Source: Candidatus Zymogenaceae bacterium
Lineage (GTDB): Bacteria; Desulfobacterota; Zymogenia; Zymogenales; Zymogenaceae
DNA: 64,000 nt
Direction of reading: 5' to 3'
Assembly (NCBI GenBank): GCA_016931225.1
Contig: JAFGFE010000010.1
Span: 62,001-126,000 of the forward strand
A model generated the notes under the pieces. The model worked only from the letters and a program-made list of their open reading frames with translations. It made no database searches and was not told the DNA's origin. Of this stretch, positions 45,624 to 54,817 are shown piece after piece. How positions within the stretch are numbered: the first letter of the stretch is position 1; each line of letters opens with the position of its first letter. A program made the translations under genes and the position numbers.

Positions 45624-47315
45624 ATGCACAGGTGGATCGACACGAGAGGGTACAGATCGGCCCGAAAAGCCCTTTTTATCCTGTCGGCGGTGTTATTTGG
45701 TGCGGTCCTCATGCCGGGAGCGGCGACAACGGCCCGGGCTCAGGATTACGCATTCACGGTGCCCCAGAATTATTCGGACGTCTATATCAATACCGACGGC
45801 TCCGTCACCATCCGCTATCAATTGACTTTTTATTGCGAACCGGGCGCTCACGCCATAGATATCGTGGATATCGGGCTTCCTAACGAGAACTACGTTATCT
45901 CCACCGCCCGGGCCTGGACCGACACGGGAGAGATCACGTCCATCTACCCCTCGGAGTACATCGACATCGGCGTCGAGGTCCACCTGGGATCCGCCGCCAT
46001 CTATCCGGGCCAGACCGGCACCCTCTATTTTGAGATACAGAACGACAAGATGGTCTGGTACGACGACGACCAGCCGGACACCCACGCCTCGGTGGAGTTC
46101 TCCCCCACCTGGTACGGCTCCGCCTTCACCTCCGGGGTCACAGACCTGAGCGTCAGCATCCACTTTCCCGAGGGGGTGGGGCCGGACGAGACCATCTATC
46201 ACTACCGGGAGTTCGACAACTGGTACTACGACGATCAGGGACGCATCGCCTTCAACTGGCGTGATACCGAGGCGAAGCCCTCCAAGCAGTACATGTTCGG
46301 GGTCTCGTTCCCTCTGGAGTACGTCGGTGTCGTATACGAACCCTACCACGAGCCGATACTGGTAGCCTTTCTCAAGGTGATCGGGAGCTTTGTCGCCGCC
46401 GTCTTTTTTCTCATCGTCAACCCCTTTACGTTATTCCTGTTCTTTATGATCGGTCTGCCGATCATCAGCGTCATCCAGTCCAAGAGGAGGAAACTGAAAT
46501 ATTTCCCGCCGTCGGCGGCCGTGGAGGGGGTGGGCATCAAGCGGGGCCTGACCGCCCCGGAGGCGGCGATGGTGCTGGAGCAGCCGCTCAACAAGGTGAT
46601 CACGATGATGCTCTTCGGCCTGATGAAGAAGGGATACGTCAGGACCGAGGGGAACGGGACGCCGAAGATTTTCGAGATCAAAAACATTGAGAAACCGGAT
46701 CTCAGGGATTATGAGAAGGAATTTCTGGCGTGCCTCAAAGAGGACGGGACGCTGGATACGGCCAAGCTGAAAAAGGCGATGATCGCCATGATCAAGGCCA
46801 CCAACAAGAAGATCAAGGGCTTTTCCAGAAGAGAGACGAAGGATTATTACGCAAACATCGTCGATCTGGCGTGGCGGCACGTGACCTCCGCTAAAACCCC
46901 GGAGCTGTTGGGCGAGGAGTGGAGCGACAAGCTCGAGTGGATCCTGATGGACAAGAAGTATGGAGAGCGTATGGAGGAGACATTCACCGGCAGGGATATC
47001 ATCATCCCCCGCTGGTATGATACTTACTGGGGATCTCATAGTTCCACGCCCCGAAGCGCGGCGTCCAGGGCCGGCGGCTCCGGGCTGCCGAAGGTCTCCG
47101 GCGCGGATCTCGCCAATAACTTCATCACCGGCGTGGAGAGCTTCTCCGGCAAGCTCGTCTCCAACGTGGAGACCTTCGTCAGCTCCGTCACCGAAACGAC
47201 AAATCCGGCGCCGAAAAGCTCCGGCGGCGGATACAGAGGCGGCGGGGGCGGCGGGTGCGCCTGTGCCTGCGCCTGTGCCGGGTGCGCCTGTGCCTGTGCG
47301 GGAGGAGGGAGATAG
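45624..47315 (+). CDS. Exported/membrane protein (DUF2207-like) with C-terminal Gly-rich run and Cys-Ala repeat tail
   Basis: With the ATG at 45624 (GGGGGGAG upstream) the product has 563 residues. A basic N-terminus and hydrophobic helix ending ATTARAQ form a signal peptide. Residues 42-240 are a beta-rich domain (VYINTDGSVTIRYQLTFYC) like the extracellular part of DUF2207 proteins. About 245-285 is strongly hydrophobic (one long or two short membrane helices), followed by a basic stop and a helical soluble region. The end is striking: a glycine run, then CACACACAGCACACA (545-559) and GGGR. The seven alternating cysteines and the radical SAM gene 3 bp downstream suggest the tail is a modification substrate. 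Confidence 0.8.
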   Translation: MHRWIDTRGYRSARKALFILSAVLFGAVLMPGAATTARAQDYAFTVPQNYSDVYINTDGSVTIRYQLTFYCEPGAHAIDIVDIGLPNENYVISTARAWTDTGEITSIYPSEYIDIGVEVHLGSAAIYPGQTGTLYFEIQNDKMVWYDDDQPDTHASVEFSPTWYGSAFTSGVTDLSVSIHFPEGVGPDETIYHYREFDNWYYDDQGRIAFNWRDTEAKPSKQYMFGVSFPLEYVGVVYEPYHEPILVAFLKVIGSFVAAVFFLIVNPFTLFLFFMIGLPIISVIQSKRRKLKYFPPSAAVEGVGIKRGLTAPEAAMVLEQPLNKVITMMLFGLMKKGYVRTEGNGTPKIFEIKNIEKPDLRDYEKEFLACLKEDGTLDTAKLKKAMIAMIKATNKKIKGFSRRETKDYYANIVDLAWRHVTSAKTPELLGEEWSDKLEWILMDKKYGERMEETFTGRDIIIPRWYDTYWGSHSSTPRSAASRAGGSGLPKVSGADLANNFITGVESFSGKLVSNVETFVSSVTETTNPAPKSSGGGYRGGGGGGCACACACAGCACACAGGGR

Positions 47316-47318
47316 ACC

Positions 47319-48680
47319 ATGAGCATCGTGAGATCATTTGTCGATTTCTTCAAAAAGGAAAAGCCGCTGTCCCCCGGGGTCTATCACCAGCGGGGAGAAT
47401 TCGACCAGGGAGGGCATTACCGGCTTCACCTGCGGGTGGAGGAGGGGGGGAACTCCATCCTCTCCATCGACGCCTCCCGGATACTGCACCTGAACCGAAC
47501 CGCCACCGAATACGCGAAGCTCATCATCGAGGGAAAATCCCGGGACGAGGCGATAAAAACCGTCAGGAAGAGATACCGGGTCGATGGGAAGACGGCTGAA
47601 AAGGACTATGACAGGCTGCTGGAGATCATCGATTCCCTGGTGCATACCGACGATATCTGCCCGGTGTCGTACCTGGATGTGGACCGCATTGAGCCCTTCG
47701 CCACGCCGATTCTCGCCCCTTATCGCATGGACCTGGCGTTGACGTATCGCTGCAACAATAAGTGCGGCCACTGCTATGTGGGGCTGGATCGGAAGGCCGA
47801 TGAGCTGGATACCGAGGCGTGGAGGAATATCCTTAGAAAACTATGGGACATCGGCATCTTCCACGTGGCGTTTACCGGCGGGGAGTCCACCCTGAGGGAC
47901 GACCTGCCGGAGCTGGTGGGGGTCGCCGAAGATTTGGGCATGGTTTCGGGGCTCTTGACCAACGGACGGCGGCTGTCGGACGCGAAGTATCTCCAGCGTC
48001 TGATCGACGAGGGCATCGATTATTTCCAGATCACCCTGGAGTCGTCGGATAAAAAGGTCCACAACGAGATGGTCTGTGCCGAAGCCTTCGATGAGACCGT
48101 GGCCGGCATTAAAAACGCGGCGGCGAGCCCCATCCACACCATCACCAACACCACCATCACCAGTATCAACGCCCATACCCTGGAGGAGACCGTTGCCTTC
48201 GTCAAATCCCTTGGGGTGGACGCGTTCGCTATGAACGGCATCATCTACACCGGCGAGGCGGCGGAGGGCGAGACGGCCGTATCCGAAGACGACCTGCATG
48301 ATATCCTCGTTCGCGTCAGCGACGCCGCCCGGGAGCATGATCTCCGATTTATCTGGTACACCCCCACCCAGTACTGCCGATTCAACCCGATGGATCTGGA
48401 TCTGGGGATGAAACAGTGCACCGCCGGGAGGTTCAACATGTGCATCGAGCCCAACGGAGACGCACTCCCCTGTCAGAGCTACTTCGAGCCGGTGGGCAAT
48501 ATTCTCAGGGATCGGTGGGAGGATATCTGGAACCACCCGCTGCTGGTTGGAATGCGACGTCGCTCGTTCGTGATGGATAAATGTGCGGACTGCGACCTCT
48601 TCTCCCTGTGCGGAGGGGGATGTCCCCTGGAGCGGGATCACGACACGTATCTCTGCGCCGAGAGCATGAGCAGCCCCTAA
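47319..48680 (+). CDS. Radical SAM/SPASM peptide-modifying enzyme with PqqD-like N-terminal domain
   Basis: A 453-residue enzyme coupled to the Cys-Ala tail gene. Residues about 20-110 resemble a PqqD-type RiPP recognition element (SILSIDASRILHLNRTATEY, then a GKSRDEAIKTVRKRY helix). The radical SAM cluster is C145-NNK-C149-GH-C152 and SAM binding is at FTGGESTLRDDLPEL. The C-terminal SPASM domain has cysteines in KQCTAGRFNMCIEPNGDALPC and KCADCDLFSLCGGGC for auxiliary Fe-S clusters. This build is that of enzymes that form thioether or carbon bonds in ribosomal peptides. GGGAG precedes the ATG. The substrate assignment to the upstream tail is inference. Confidence 0.88.
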   Translation: MSIVRSFVDFFKKEKPLSPGVYHQRGEFDQGGHYRLHLRVEEGGNSILSIDASRILHLNRTATEYAKLIIEGKSRDEAIKTVRKRYRVDGKTAEKDYDRLLEIIDSLVHTDDICPVSYLDVDRIEPFATPILAPYRMDLALTYRCNNKCGHCYVGLDRKADELDTEAWRNILRKLWDIGIFHVAFTGGESTLRDDLPELVGVAEDLGMVSGLLTNGRRLSDAKYLQRLIDEGIDYFQITLESSDKKVHNEMVCAEAFDETVAGIKNAAASPIHTITNTTITSINAHTLEETVAFVKSLGVDAFAMNGIIYTGEAAEGETAVSEDDLHDILVRVSDAAREHDLRFIWYTPTQYCRFNPMDLDLGMKQCTAGRFNMCIEPNGDALPCQSYFEPVGNILRDRWEDIWNHPLLVGMRRRSFVMDKCADCDLFSLCGGGCPLERDHDTYLCAESMSSP

Positions 48681-48750
48681 CGGGAGACTCTCTTTCACTG
48701 TATGGTATGTTATATGTTACTATGAACACCGAAAGGAGCGAATTGGAGCC

Positions 48751-49782
48751 ATGTTTCATCCAGATCTATGCGTACAATGCGGAACCTGCCTGAGCCAATG
48801 TCCCACCCTGTCATATCCCGTGGATAAGGCGAAAGAGGAAATCAAAAAACTGATCGACAAAAAGCCGACGCCGGTCACCGCCGAGTGTATCACGTGTGCG
48901 GCCTGCAACACCTTTTGCCCCGAGGGGGCGAATCCCTTCGATCTGATCAACGACCGACAGGAGGAAACCGGCGATTTCAAGGTGGGGGAGCGTTCCATTG
49001 CAATGATGTCCGGCGCGCCGATGATGCCCACCCAGGTGATCGAGGGGGATACAGATAAGCCGACGTTGAGCCTCTGCAGCGTTGGGGGGCTGATACCCGG
49101 CGCCATCGAGGGACGCCTCTTTGAGGGACTGACCATCCTCACAGGCGGGGATTATTTCTGTTACATCGGGTGGATTCATCTGGGCAAACCCTCAATGGTC
49201 CGGGAACACGCGGAAAAGACGGTTCGAAACCTGGCCGCCACGGGTGCTGCGGAGATCGTCTGTTATCACGACGACTGCTATGCGCTCCTGGCGAACAAGG
49301 CACCGGAGATGGGCATAGACGTTCCCTTCAGGCCGATTCACTTCATCGAGTATCTCAGGGACTATGTGAAAGATAACCTGAACGATGTGACGCCCCTGAA
49401 CATGAAGGTCGCCTACCAGCAGCCCTGCGCGTCGCGCTACTCCATGGAGAAAGACCCGATCCTGGACGAGCTGTTCGGATACATCGGGGTGGAGCGGGTG
49501 GAGCGGGAGTACGATCGGGATCGGGCGCTGTGTTGCAGCGGTCCCATGAGGGCGATGGAGAATGTGTCGGACGAGGAGGTATTCGCCTGGCGGAACAAGA
49601 ACGTGGATGACGCGAAAGATCACGGGGCCGAGGCGATGATCTATCTTTGCCCCCTGTGCGCCCTGGCCCTTCGGTATACCGCCAACGAGGCGGGGCTGGA
49701 ATCCTACATGATCGGGAACCTCGTCCGAAAGGCGCTAGGGGAGGAGCTTCCCCTGGGGGGTGTGGGTCAGGCGCCTGTATGA
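48751..49782 (+). CDS. HdrB/CCG-domain Fe-S protein with two ferredoxin-type clusters
   Basis: A 343-residue redox protein. The N-terminus has two [4Fe-4S] motifs, CVQCGTCLSQCPTLS and CITCAACNTFCPEG. Later come CCG-type segments (CYHDDCYALL; QPCASRY; ALCCSGPM; YLCPLCALALRY) of the heterodisulfide reductase/GlpC class, which bind a further, non-canonical cluster. It should pass electrons between a ferredoxin-like donor and a thiol/disulfide or quinone-type partner. It lies 70 bp after the radical SAM gene with its own AAGGAG site, so it may supply electrons to that system, but this is only context. Confidence 0.82.
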   Translation: MFHPDLCVQCGTCLSQCPTLSYPVDKAKEEIKKLIDKKPTPVTAECITCAACNTFCPEGANPFDLINDRQEETGDFKVGERSIAMMSGAPMMPTQVIEGDTDKPTLSLCSVGGLIPGAIEGRLFEGLTILTGGDYFCYIGWIHLGKPSMVREHAEKTVRNLAATGAAEIVCYHDDCYALLANKAPEMGIDVPFRPIHFIEYLRDYVKDNLNDVTPLNMKVAYQQPCASRYSMEKDPILDELFGYIGVERVEREYDRDRALCCSGPMRAMENVSDEEVFAWRNKNVDDAKDHGAEAMIYLCPLCALALRYTANEAGLESYMIGNLVRKALGEELPLGGVGQAPV

Positions 49783-49930
49783 CACGGGCGGCACGGGACG
49801 CCGGAGGGGATCGGGTAATGATCTCATGGAACGGCGGATAGACGTCGGTACAAAGCGATGAGTGACAGGGCGGCACGACGGCCCGGGGCGCCTGAGAGAG
49901 GCGGGGATCGCCCCCTCCTCCCCCGGTCGG

Positions 49931-50257
49931 TCAGTAGATACGCTTTCCGTTCGTTACCTTCCGCTCGGGACCCAGAAGCGCCACACCGCCCTCTCCATCC
50001 ACCCCCAGTATGAGCACCTCGGAAGAGACCCCTGCGATGACCTTGGGGGGGAAGTTGATTACGGCAACCACCTGCCGCCCCGTCAGATCCTCGGGTGTGT
50101 AGAGATCGGTAATCTGTGCGCTGGATGTTTTCTTTCCCAGGGGACCGAAGTCTATGGTCAAGGAATAGGCCGGTTTCTTCGCCCTGGGATTTTGTTCGGC
50201 CTTCAGTATGGTGCCGATGCGCATATCGACTTTTTCGAAATCATCGTAGCGTATCAT
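49931..50257 (-). CDS. csaA: CsaA-like tRNA-binding protein
   Basis: A 108-residue stand-alone OB-fold of the EMAP II/tRNA-binding type, related to CsaA and the C-terminal domain of MetRS. The motifs MIRYDDFEKVDMRIGTILKAE, SSAQITDLYTPEDLTGRQVVAVINFPP and SEVLILGVDGEGGVALLGPE follow the family closely. CsaA of Bacillus has chaperone and export-related activity and binds tRNA; the role here is unknown. AGGAGAT precedes the ATG. It is divergent from the methyltransferase gene. Confidence 0.85.
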   Translation of the reverse strand: MIRYDDFEKVDMRIGTILKAEQNPRAKKPAYSLTIDFGPLGKKTSSAQITDLYTPEDLTGRQVVAVINFPPKVIAGVSSEVLILGVDGEGGVALLGPERKVTNGKRIY

Positions 50258-50370
50258 GAGGATCTCCTTATGTGTATCCCGTCTCGCCCCATCGTTCTAT
50301 CTAACCTATCGGGCCGCGTCTGTCAACACCTATCGAAACATGTTTAAATATTTTTCCACACACCGCCGCC

Positions 50371-51114
50371 ATGGATGATACACTGACCCCCGACGACCGC
50401 TACTACCGCCTCCAGGCGGGATGGACCCGGCCCCATCGAAACGCCCTGTACCGGCGTATCAACCTCTCAGGGCGGCGTCGGGTACTGGATATCGGGTGCG
50501 CCGACGGATTCATTACCGAAGAGATAGCCCGAAAGGCCGACGGCCCGGTTACCGGCATAGACATCGACGCCGACGCCGTTTTTCGGGGGAGGGCCCGCTT
50601 CCCGGAACTGGATCTCAGGGCAGAGGACGCGTGCGGGCTCCCCTTCAAAAAGGGGGAATTCGACGCCGTTATTACGAGCTTCACCCTGATGTGGATCGCG
50701 GATCCCTCCAGGGTCTTGAGGGAGGTGCGGCGGGTGCTGGAGTCGGGGGGTCTGTTTTTGGCCACCGGGGAGCCTGACCACGGCGGGCGTATCGACTGGC
50801 CGAAACAGTGCGATGTGAAACAACCCTGGATCGACGCCCTCTCCCGTCAGGGGGCGGACCCGTTTTTCGGGAGAAAAATGGCGTCTTTGATTTCCGTCTC
50901 GGGCCTCGATGTGGTCGATGTGGGGGTGTTGTCGTCCCTGTGGGGCGGGGAGGAGGGTGAGGGGAGGGAGACCTACCTCGACGATCTGAGGCTTCAGCTT
51001 TCCGATCATGTGCCCGACATCGAGGGGCTCATAGTCGATGAGCGCCGGGCCCAGGATGAAGGCGAGCGGCTCGTCTTTCTTCCCATCTTCTGGGCCGTGG
51101 CGAAAAAGAGGTGA
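50371..51114 (+). CDS. Class I SAM-dependent methyltransferase
   Basis: A 247-residue methyltransferase with motif I VLDIGCADGFITEEIA at about 35-50, the acidic residue ending motif II in GIDIDADAV, DACGLPFKKGEFDAVITSF and LREVRRVLESGGLFLATGEP (motif post-III). This is the UbiE/Methyltransf_11 pattern; such enzymes act on small molecules, lipids or quinone precursors. The C-terminal 70 residues show no known specificity. No clear ribosome binding site; the ATG agrees with the expected domain boundary. Confidence 0.85.
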   Translation: MDDTLTPDDRYYRLQAGWTRPHRNALYRRINLSGRRRVLDIGCADGFITEEIARKADGPVTGIDIDADAVFRGRARFPELDLRAEDACGLPFKKGEFDAVITSFTLMWIADPSRVLREVRRVLESGGLFLATGEPDHGGRIDWPKQCDVKQPWIDALSRQGADPFFGRKMASLISVSGLDVVDVGVLSSLWGGEEGEGRETYLDDLRLQLSDHVPDIEGLIVDERRAQDEGERLVFLPIFWAVAKKR

Positions 51115-51153
51115 CGCTGCGCCGTGCATCCTCCCGTTTTGGGGTGTCCCCGT

Positions 51154-53439
51154 TTACTCTATCCTCGGCCTGATTAAAAGCAAAAGCGCCGGCAGCACCA
51201 GGAGGTCTCCCAGAAGGGCTGTGATCATGGTCAGCCCCGAGAGAAATCCGAAGTAGCTGGTCGGTCTGAAGCTGCCGAACAGCAGCGTCCAGAATCCCAG
51301 AAAAAGAATGAACGACGTGGAGACGATGGCCCGCCCGGAGGTGAAGAGGGCGGTTTTCACGGCATCGGTGTGATCGTTTGATATGTGGTATTCCCGCTTG
51401 TAGCGGTTGAGCAAGTGGATGGTATCGTCCACTGCAATGCCGATGGCGACGGTGGAGATCATGACCGTCGCGGTGTCCAGCTTGATGTGGAAGAGCCCCA
51501 TGGCCCCCATCGTTATTGCGATGGGGATGGAGTTGGGGATGATGGAGATGAGCCCCAGCTTGATCGATCGAAGCTGCAGCGTCAGCAGAGTGAATATCAG
51601 CACGAACGCCAGGGAAAAGGAAAATATCTGGCTTCTGATCAGGTAGTCCACCATGTCCACAAAGAGCGGCACCACCCCCGTCATCCGGCCGGAGAGATGG
51701 GGGGGGAGCTCTTCTGCCAGGTAATCGCCGACGGCGTCCATCAGGACACGACACTCCTTCGATGTCAGCATTCCCGCTCTCCCGCTGACCCTGAGCATCG
51801 AGCCGTCGAAATTGATGAAATAGTCAAGCTCCCCGTCCGGTGAAGATTCATAGAGGAGCAAAAGCTGAGCGACGGCTTCCCGGCTCTCCGGGAGTGTGTA
51901 GTGTGCCGGGTCGTTTTCGAAGTAGGCCATGCTGAGCCTCTTGAGCAAATCCGGCGCGGCGAGGCTTGCCGATAGACTCGGGCGGCTCTCCAGAAATCGC
52001 TGGAAATCCTCGACCGCCTTCATCGTTTCCGGGTCGTGGGCCGTCCCGGGAGGTCCTTCGATGACCACCTCTAAGGGAGAAATATATCCGACCCGCTCTT
52101 CGATGAAGTCATAGGCCTGTCTGAGGGGGTGACGCTCCCGGATGAATTCGATATTCTGGGTTTCCACCGTTATCTTCGTGATGAAAAAGACGGACACACA
52201 GAAGAAGCCCATACCCAGGGCGATGACCGTTCGGGGCCGAGAGGACGCCGCCCGCCAGGAGAGATCGAGCAGTCGGGTAATGGCGACGTTCCGCCCGGTG
52301 GAGCCTTTACTTCGAGGCATCGGGAGGAGGCTGTACCCGATGGGGATGACGGTAATGGTGATCAAAAAGGCGATGAAAATCCCCAGGGCGGTGAAGAGCC
52401 CCGTCTCCCGCACCGGGACCATCTGGCTTGTGGCCAGGGCGGAAAACCCCACGGCGGTGGTGACGGTGGTCATCAGACAGGGGACGCCGATGTGGGTGAT
52501 GGTTTCCGTCAGTATCGACCGTTTCGACTTTTTCGGCTCACCGTTTGTCTCACACCGCTCGAAGTAGTGGTTGATGATGTGGATTGAATCGGCCACCCCG
52601 ATGACCATCACCAGTGTGGGGACCATCGTGGTGACCATGTTTATCTCCACGCCCAATAGGCTGTAGGTCCCCATCACGATGCCGACGCTCAGCCCCACCG
52701 ACAAAAGCGAGAGAACCGCCGCCGACCAACGGCGCATGGTCAGGAATATGGTGAAGATCGTCAGAAACGACGTTATCGGTATGAAGGTTTTCAGGTCGTT
52801 GAAGGTGAGCTCGTTCAGGTCCATCTGGAGGACCGGGATGCCGGCCACATGGATGGTATCGTTCCATGCGGATTCATACCTTCGGGCGATTTCCCTGGAC
52901 CGGGCCACGATCACGTCCCGTTTGGTGTCGACGGCGGCCATATCCGCAAGGTGCGCGATGATGAGGGCGGTGGTTCCGTCTTCGGAGATGATGGTGCCGG
53001 CATACAGCGGGTTTGAATAGATTCTCGATCTGAGCGCCTCTATCTCTTCGGCGGTCCGGGGGACGGTCTCCATCAGGGGGGAGATGAGGATTTCCCCCGG
53101 AGCGCCCCATACATCCACCGAATGGGTGATGCTGACCACCCGGCGGACACCGTCGATATTGTTGAGATCATCGCCGATGTCTTTGATGATCGAAAGGTGT
53201 TCCGGTGTGAATACCGTGTCATCCGCGGCCAGCCCCAGAACGATGAATTCCTCGCCGCCGAAGGTCTCCTGAAATTGATCGAAGGCGACCAGGTTCGGGT
53301 CGTCCTCCACGAACCATATCCTGATCGAGTTGTTGACCTTGAGCTCGCCGATTTTCGGAACGGTCAGGAGTGCGGCACACCCCAGACATGCGAGGATGAG
53401 CCACCGAAACGAGATGATGATCTCTGCGAATCGCTTCAT
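51154..53439 (-). CDS. RND/MMPL superfamily exporter
   Basis: A 761-residue membrane protein with the duplicated RND architecture: an N-terminal helix (IIISFRWLILACLGCAALLTV), a large periplasmic domain, a five- to six-helix bundle containing GVADSIHIINHYFE, a second helix/periplasmic half starting at about 405 and a second bundle with GIAVDDTIHLLNRYKREY. This matches the MMPL/Patched-like branch, which exports lipids or hydrophobic compounds (HpnN, MmpL). The ATG at 53439 lies immediately after the stop of the DUF362 gene, so the two are probably cotranslated. The cargo is unknown. Confidence 0.9.
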   Translation of the reverse strand: MKRFAEIIISFRWLILACLGCAALLTVPKIGELKVNNSIRIWFVEDDPNLVAFDQFQETFGGEEFIVLGLAADDTVFTPEHLSIIKDIGDDLNNIDGVRRVVSITHSVDVWGAPGEILISPLMETVPRTAEEIEALRSRIYSNPLYAGTIISEDGTTALIIAHLADMAAVDTKRDVIVARSREIARRYESAWNDTIHVAGIPVLQMDLNELTFNDLKTFIPITSFLTIFTIFLTMRRWSAAVLSLLSVGLSVGIVMGTYSLLGVEINMVTTMVPTLVMVIGVADSIHIINHYFERCETNGEPKKSKRSILTETITHIGVPCLMTTVTTAVGFSALATSQMVPVRETGLFTALGIFIAFLITITVIPIGYSLLPMPRSKGSTGRNVAITRLLDLSWRAASSRPRTVIALGMGFFCVSVFFITKITVETQNIEFIRERHPLRQAYDFIEERVGYISPLEVVIEGPPGTAHDPETMKAVEDFQRFLESRPSLSASLAAPDLLKRLSMAYFENDPAHYTLPESREAVAQLLLLYESSPDGELDYFINFDGSMLRVSGRAGMLTSKECRVLMDAVGDYLAEELPPHLSGRMTGVVPLFVDMVDYLIRSQIFSFSLAFVLIFTLLTLQLRSIKLGLISIIPNSIPIAITMGAMGLFHIKLDTATVMISTVAIGIAVDDTIHLLNRYKREYHISNDHTDAVKTALFTSGRAIVSTSFILFLGFWTLLFGSFRPTSYFGFLSGLTMITALLGDLLVLPALLLLIRPRIE

Positions 53440-53441
53440 TC

Positions 53442-54611
53442 TCAGGTCCGGGGAAACCAGCCGGTTTTGATGGTGATTGCTCCTTCGGGGCAGATCTCCT
53501 GGCAGCAGAAGCAGCGAATACACCTGTTGTAGTCCATGGACATCTTCCCCGGCGGCCGTTTCTTACCGGACCGGGTGACGGCGGGCATATATCCCGCCTC
53601 CTCCCGGGAGATGGCCCGGGCGGCGCAGATCTCCTCGCAGCGGCCGCACATGACACACAGCTCGTGATCGATAATCGGCCGGGGGGTGAGTATCCGTCGG
53701 ACCACCTTGGTCAGAAAACCGGGCACTCCCGCCGTCAGGGGTCCGGTGGGGGGAAACCTGAAACCCTCCACCGAGACGTCCTCGATCCTCTCGCCCAGCA
53801 CCTGAATGTCCGAGAGCGACGTAATCCCCATCCCCGCCCGCTTCGCCTCCGCCAGGGTGAAGAGGAGCGACGGGTCAAGCCCCACGATTCGACACGCCAC
53901 CGTATCCACCGCCGACGCATCCCGTCCCGCGATCAAAAGCCCCAGGTCCACCGGGTCCCCGCTGCCGGGGCCGTTGCCCTCCATGGCGGTGACGGCGTCC
54001 ATGATCGAGAGGGAAGGGTTCACCAGGTAATGGAGGTCCACGATCATCCTGGCGAACTGCCTCGGCTTGTCGCCTACCCGCAGGTGCCACTGGGTTTTTC
54101 TCCCCCCCACCACGGTGCCGAACATGTTCTTGACGGCGAGGGTCATCACCATCTGGCCGTGTGTCTTCATCTTGGGAAGATTTATAATCTTGTCCACGGA
54201 GAGAATGTCGGTCGCCACCTCGAAGACCTTGAAGGCGCCTTCCGGGTTGCGTATCTCCGTGGAGGTTTCGAACGGCAGAAATTTAACGTCGTACTTTTCC
54301 AGTACCGGCAGCATCCCCCCCTTTTTGAGACACGAGAGGGGTGCGGAATAGGCGGGGCTGTCCCCCACGAGGGGAACGCCGCCGGCCTCCTTCACCAGCC
54401 GGACGGCCGCCTCCAACACGGCCGGGTGGGTGAGGGCGCCGGTCTCCGGCGCCTTGGGGGAGAGGAGATTCGGTTTTAGAAGCACCCGCTCCCCCGGGGA
54501 GACATAGGCGCTCATCGTGCCCACCAGGTCCACGGCCTCTTTCACCTTCTGATAGACCAGCTCGGGCCGGTAATCGTCACAGCGGACGACGGACACCCGC
54601 GTATCGGTCAT
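53442..54611 (-). CDS. DUF362 protein with C-terminal double [4Fe-4S] ferredoxin domain
   Basis: A 389-residue protein. The N-terminal 290 residues are DUF362 (RVLLKPNLLSPKAPETGALTHP, GDSPAYSAPL, NLPKMKTHGQMVMTLAVKNMFG, AGRDASAVDTVACRI), a family of unknown chemistry common in anaerobes. The C-terminus has two ferredoxin motifs, CVMCGRCEEICAARAI and CIRCFCCQEICPEGAI. The ATG at 54611 follows AGAGGACG; a longer start at 54665 is less likely. It is coupled to the downstream RND exporter, so a redox-linked maturation or export role is possible but unproven. Confidence 0.85.
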   Translation of the reverse strand: MTDTRVSVVRCDDYRPELVYQKVKEAVDLVGTMSAYVSPGERVLLKPNLLSPKAPETGALTHPAVLEAAVRLVKEAGGVPLVGDSPAYSAPLSCLKKGGMLPVLEKYDVKFLPFETSTEIRNPEGAFKVFEVATDILSVDKIINLPKMKTHGQMVMTLAVKNMFGTVVGGRKTQWHLRVGDKPRQFARMIVDLHYLVNPSLSIMDAVTAMEGNGPGSGDPVDLGLLIAGRDASAVDTVACRIVGLDPSLLFTLAEAKRAGMGITSLSDIQVLGERIEDVSVEGFRFPPTGPLTAGVPGFLTKVVRRILTPRPIIDHELCVMCGRCEEICAARAISREEAGYMPAVTRSGKKRPPGKMSMDYNRCIRCFCCQEICPEGAITIKTGWFPRT

Positions 54612-54817
54612 GCTTCGTCCTCTCGAAAATGGATCGACATCACGTGAAACGATGTTCGACGACATTGTTTCATCGTATCACGCCGACTCCGACTCGGTCA
54701 ATGCCGAAAGGCACATTCAGACGCAACGCCTTGAATTTCAGACGATCCCGTAAGGCATAACAGACGGAACGTTCGTAATACACGCGGGGAAGGGACGGGC
54801 GACGCCGGAAGTGTCCC

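Noticed and set aside
47246-47310. Short GC-rich tandem repeat that could be a non-coding microsatellite or CRISPR-like repeat
   Set aside because: It is in frame and encodes the Cys-Ala tail; codons vary between TGC and TGT while the amino acids alternate strictly, which points to selection on the protein.
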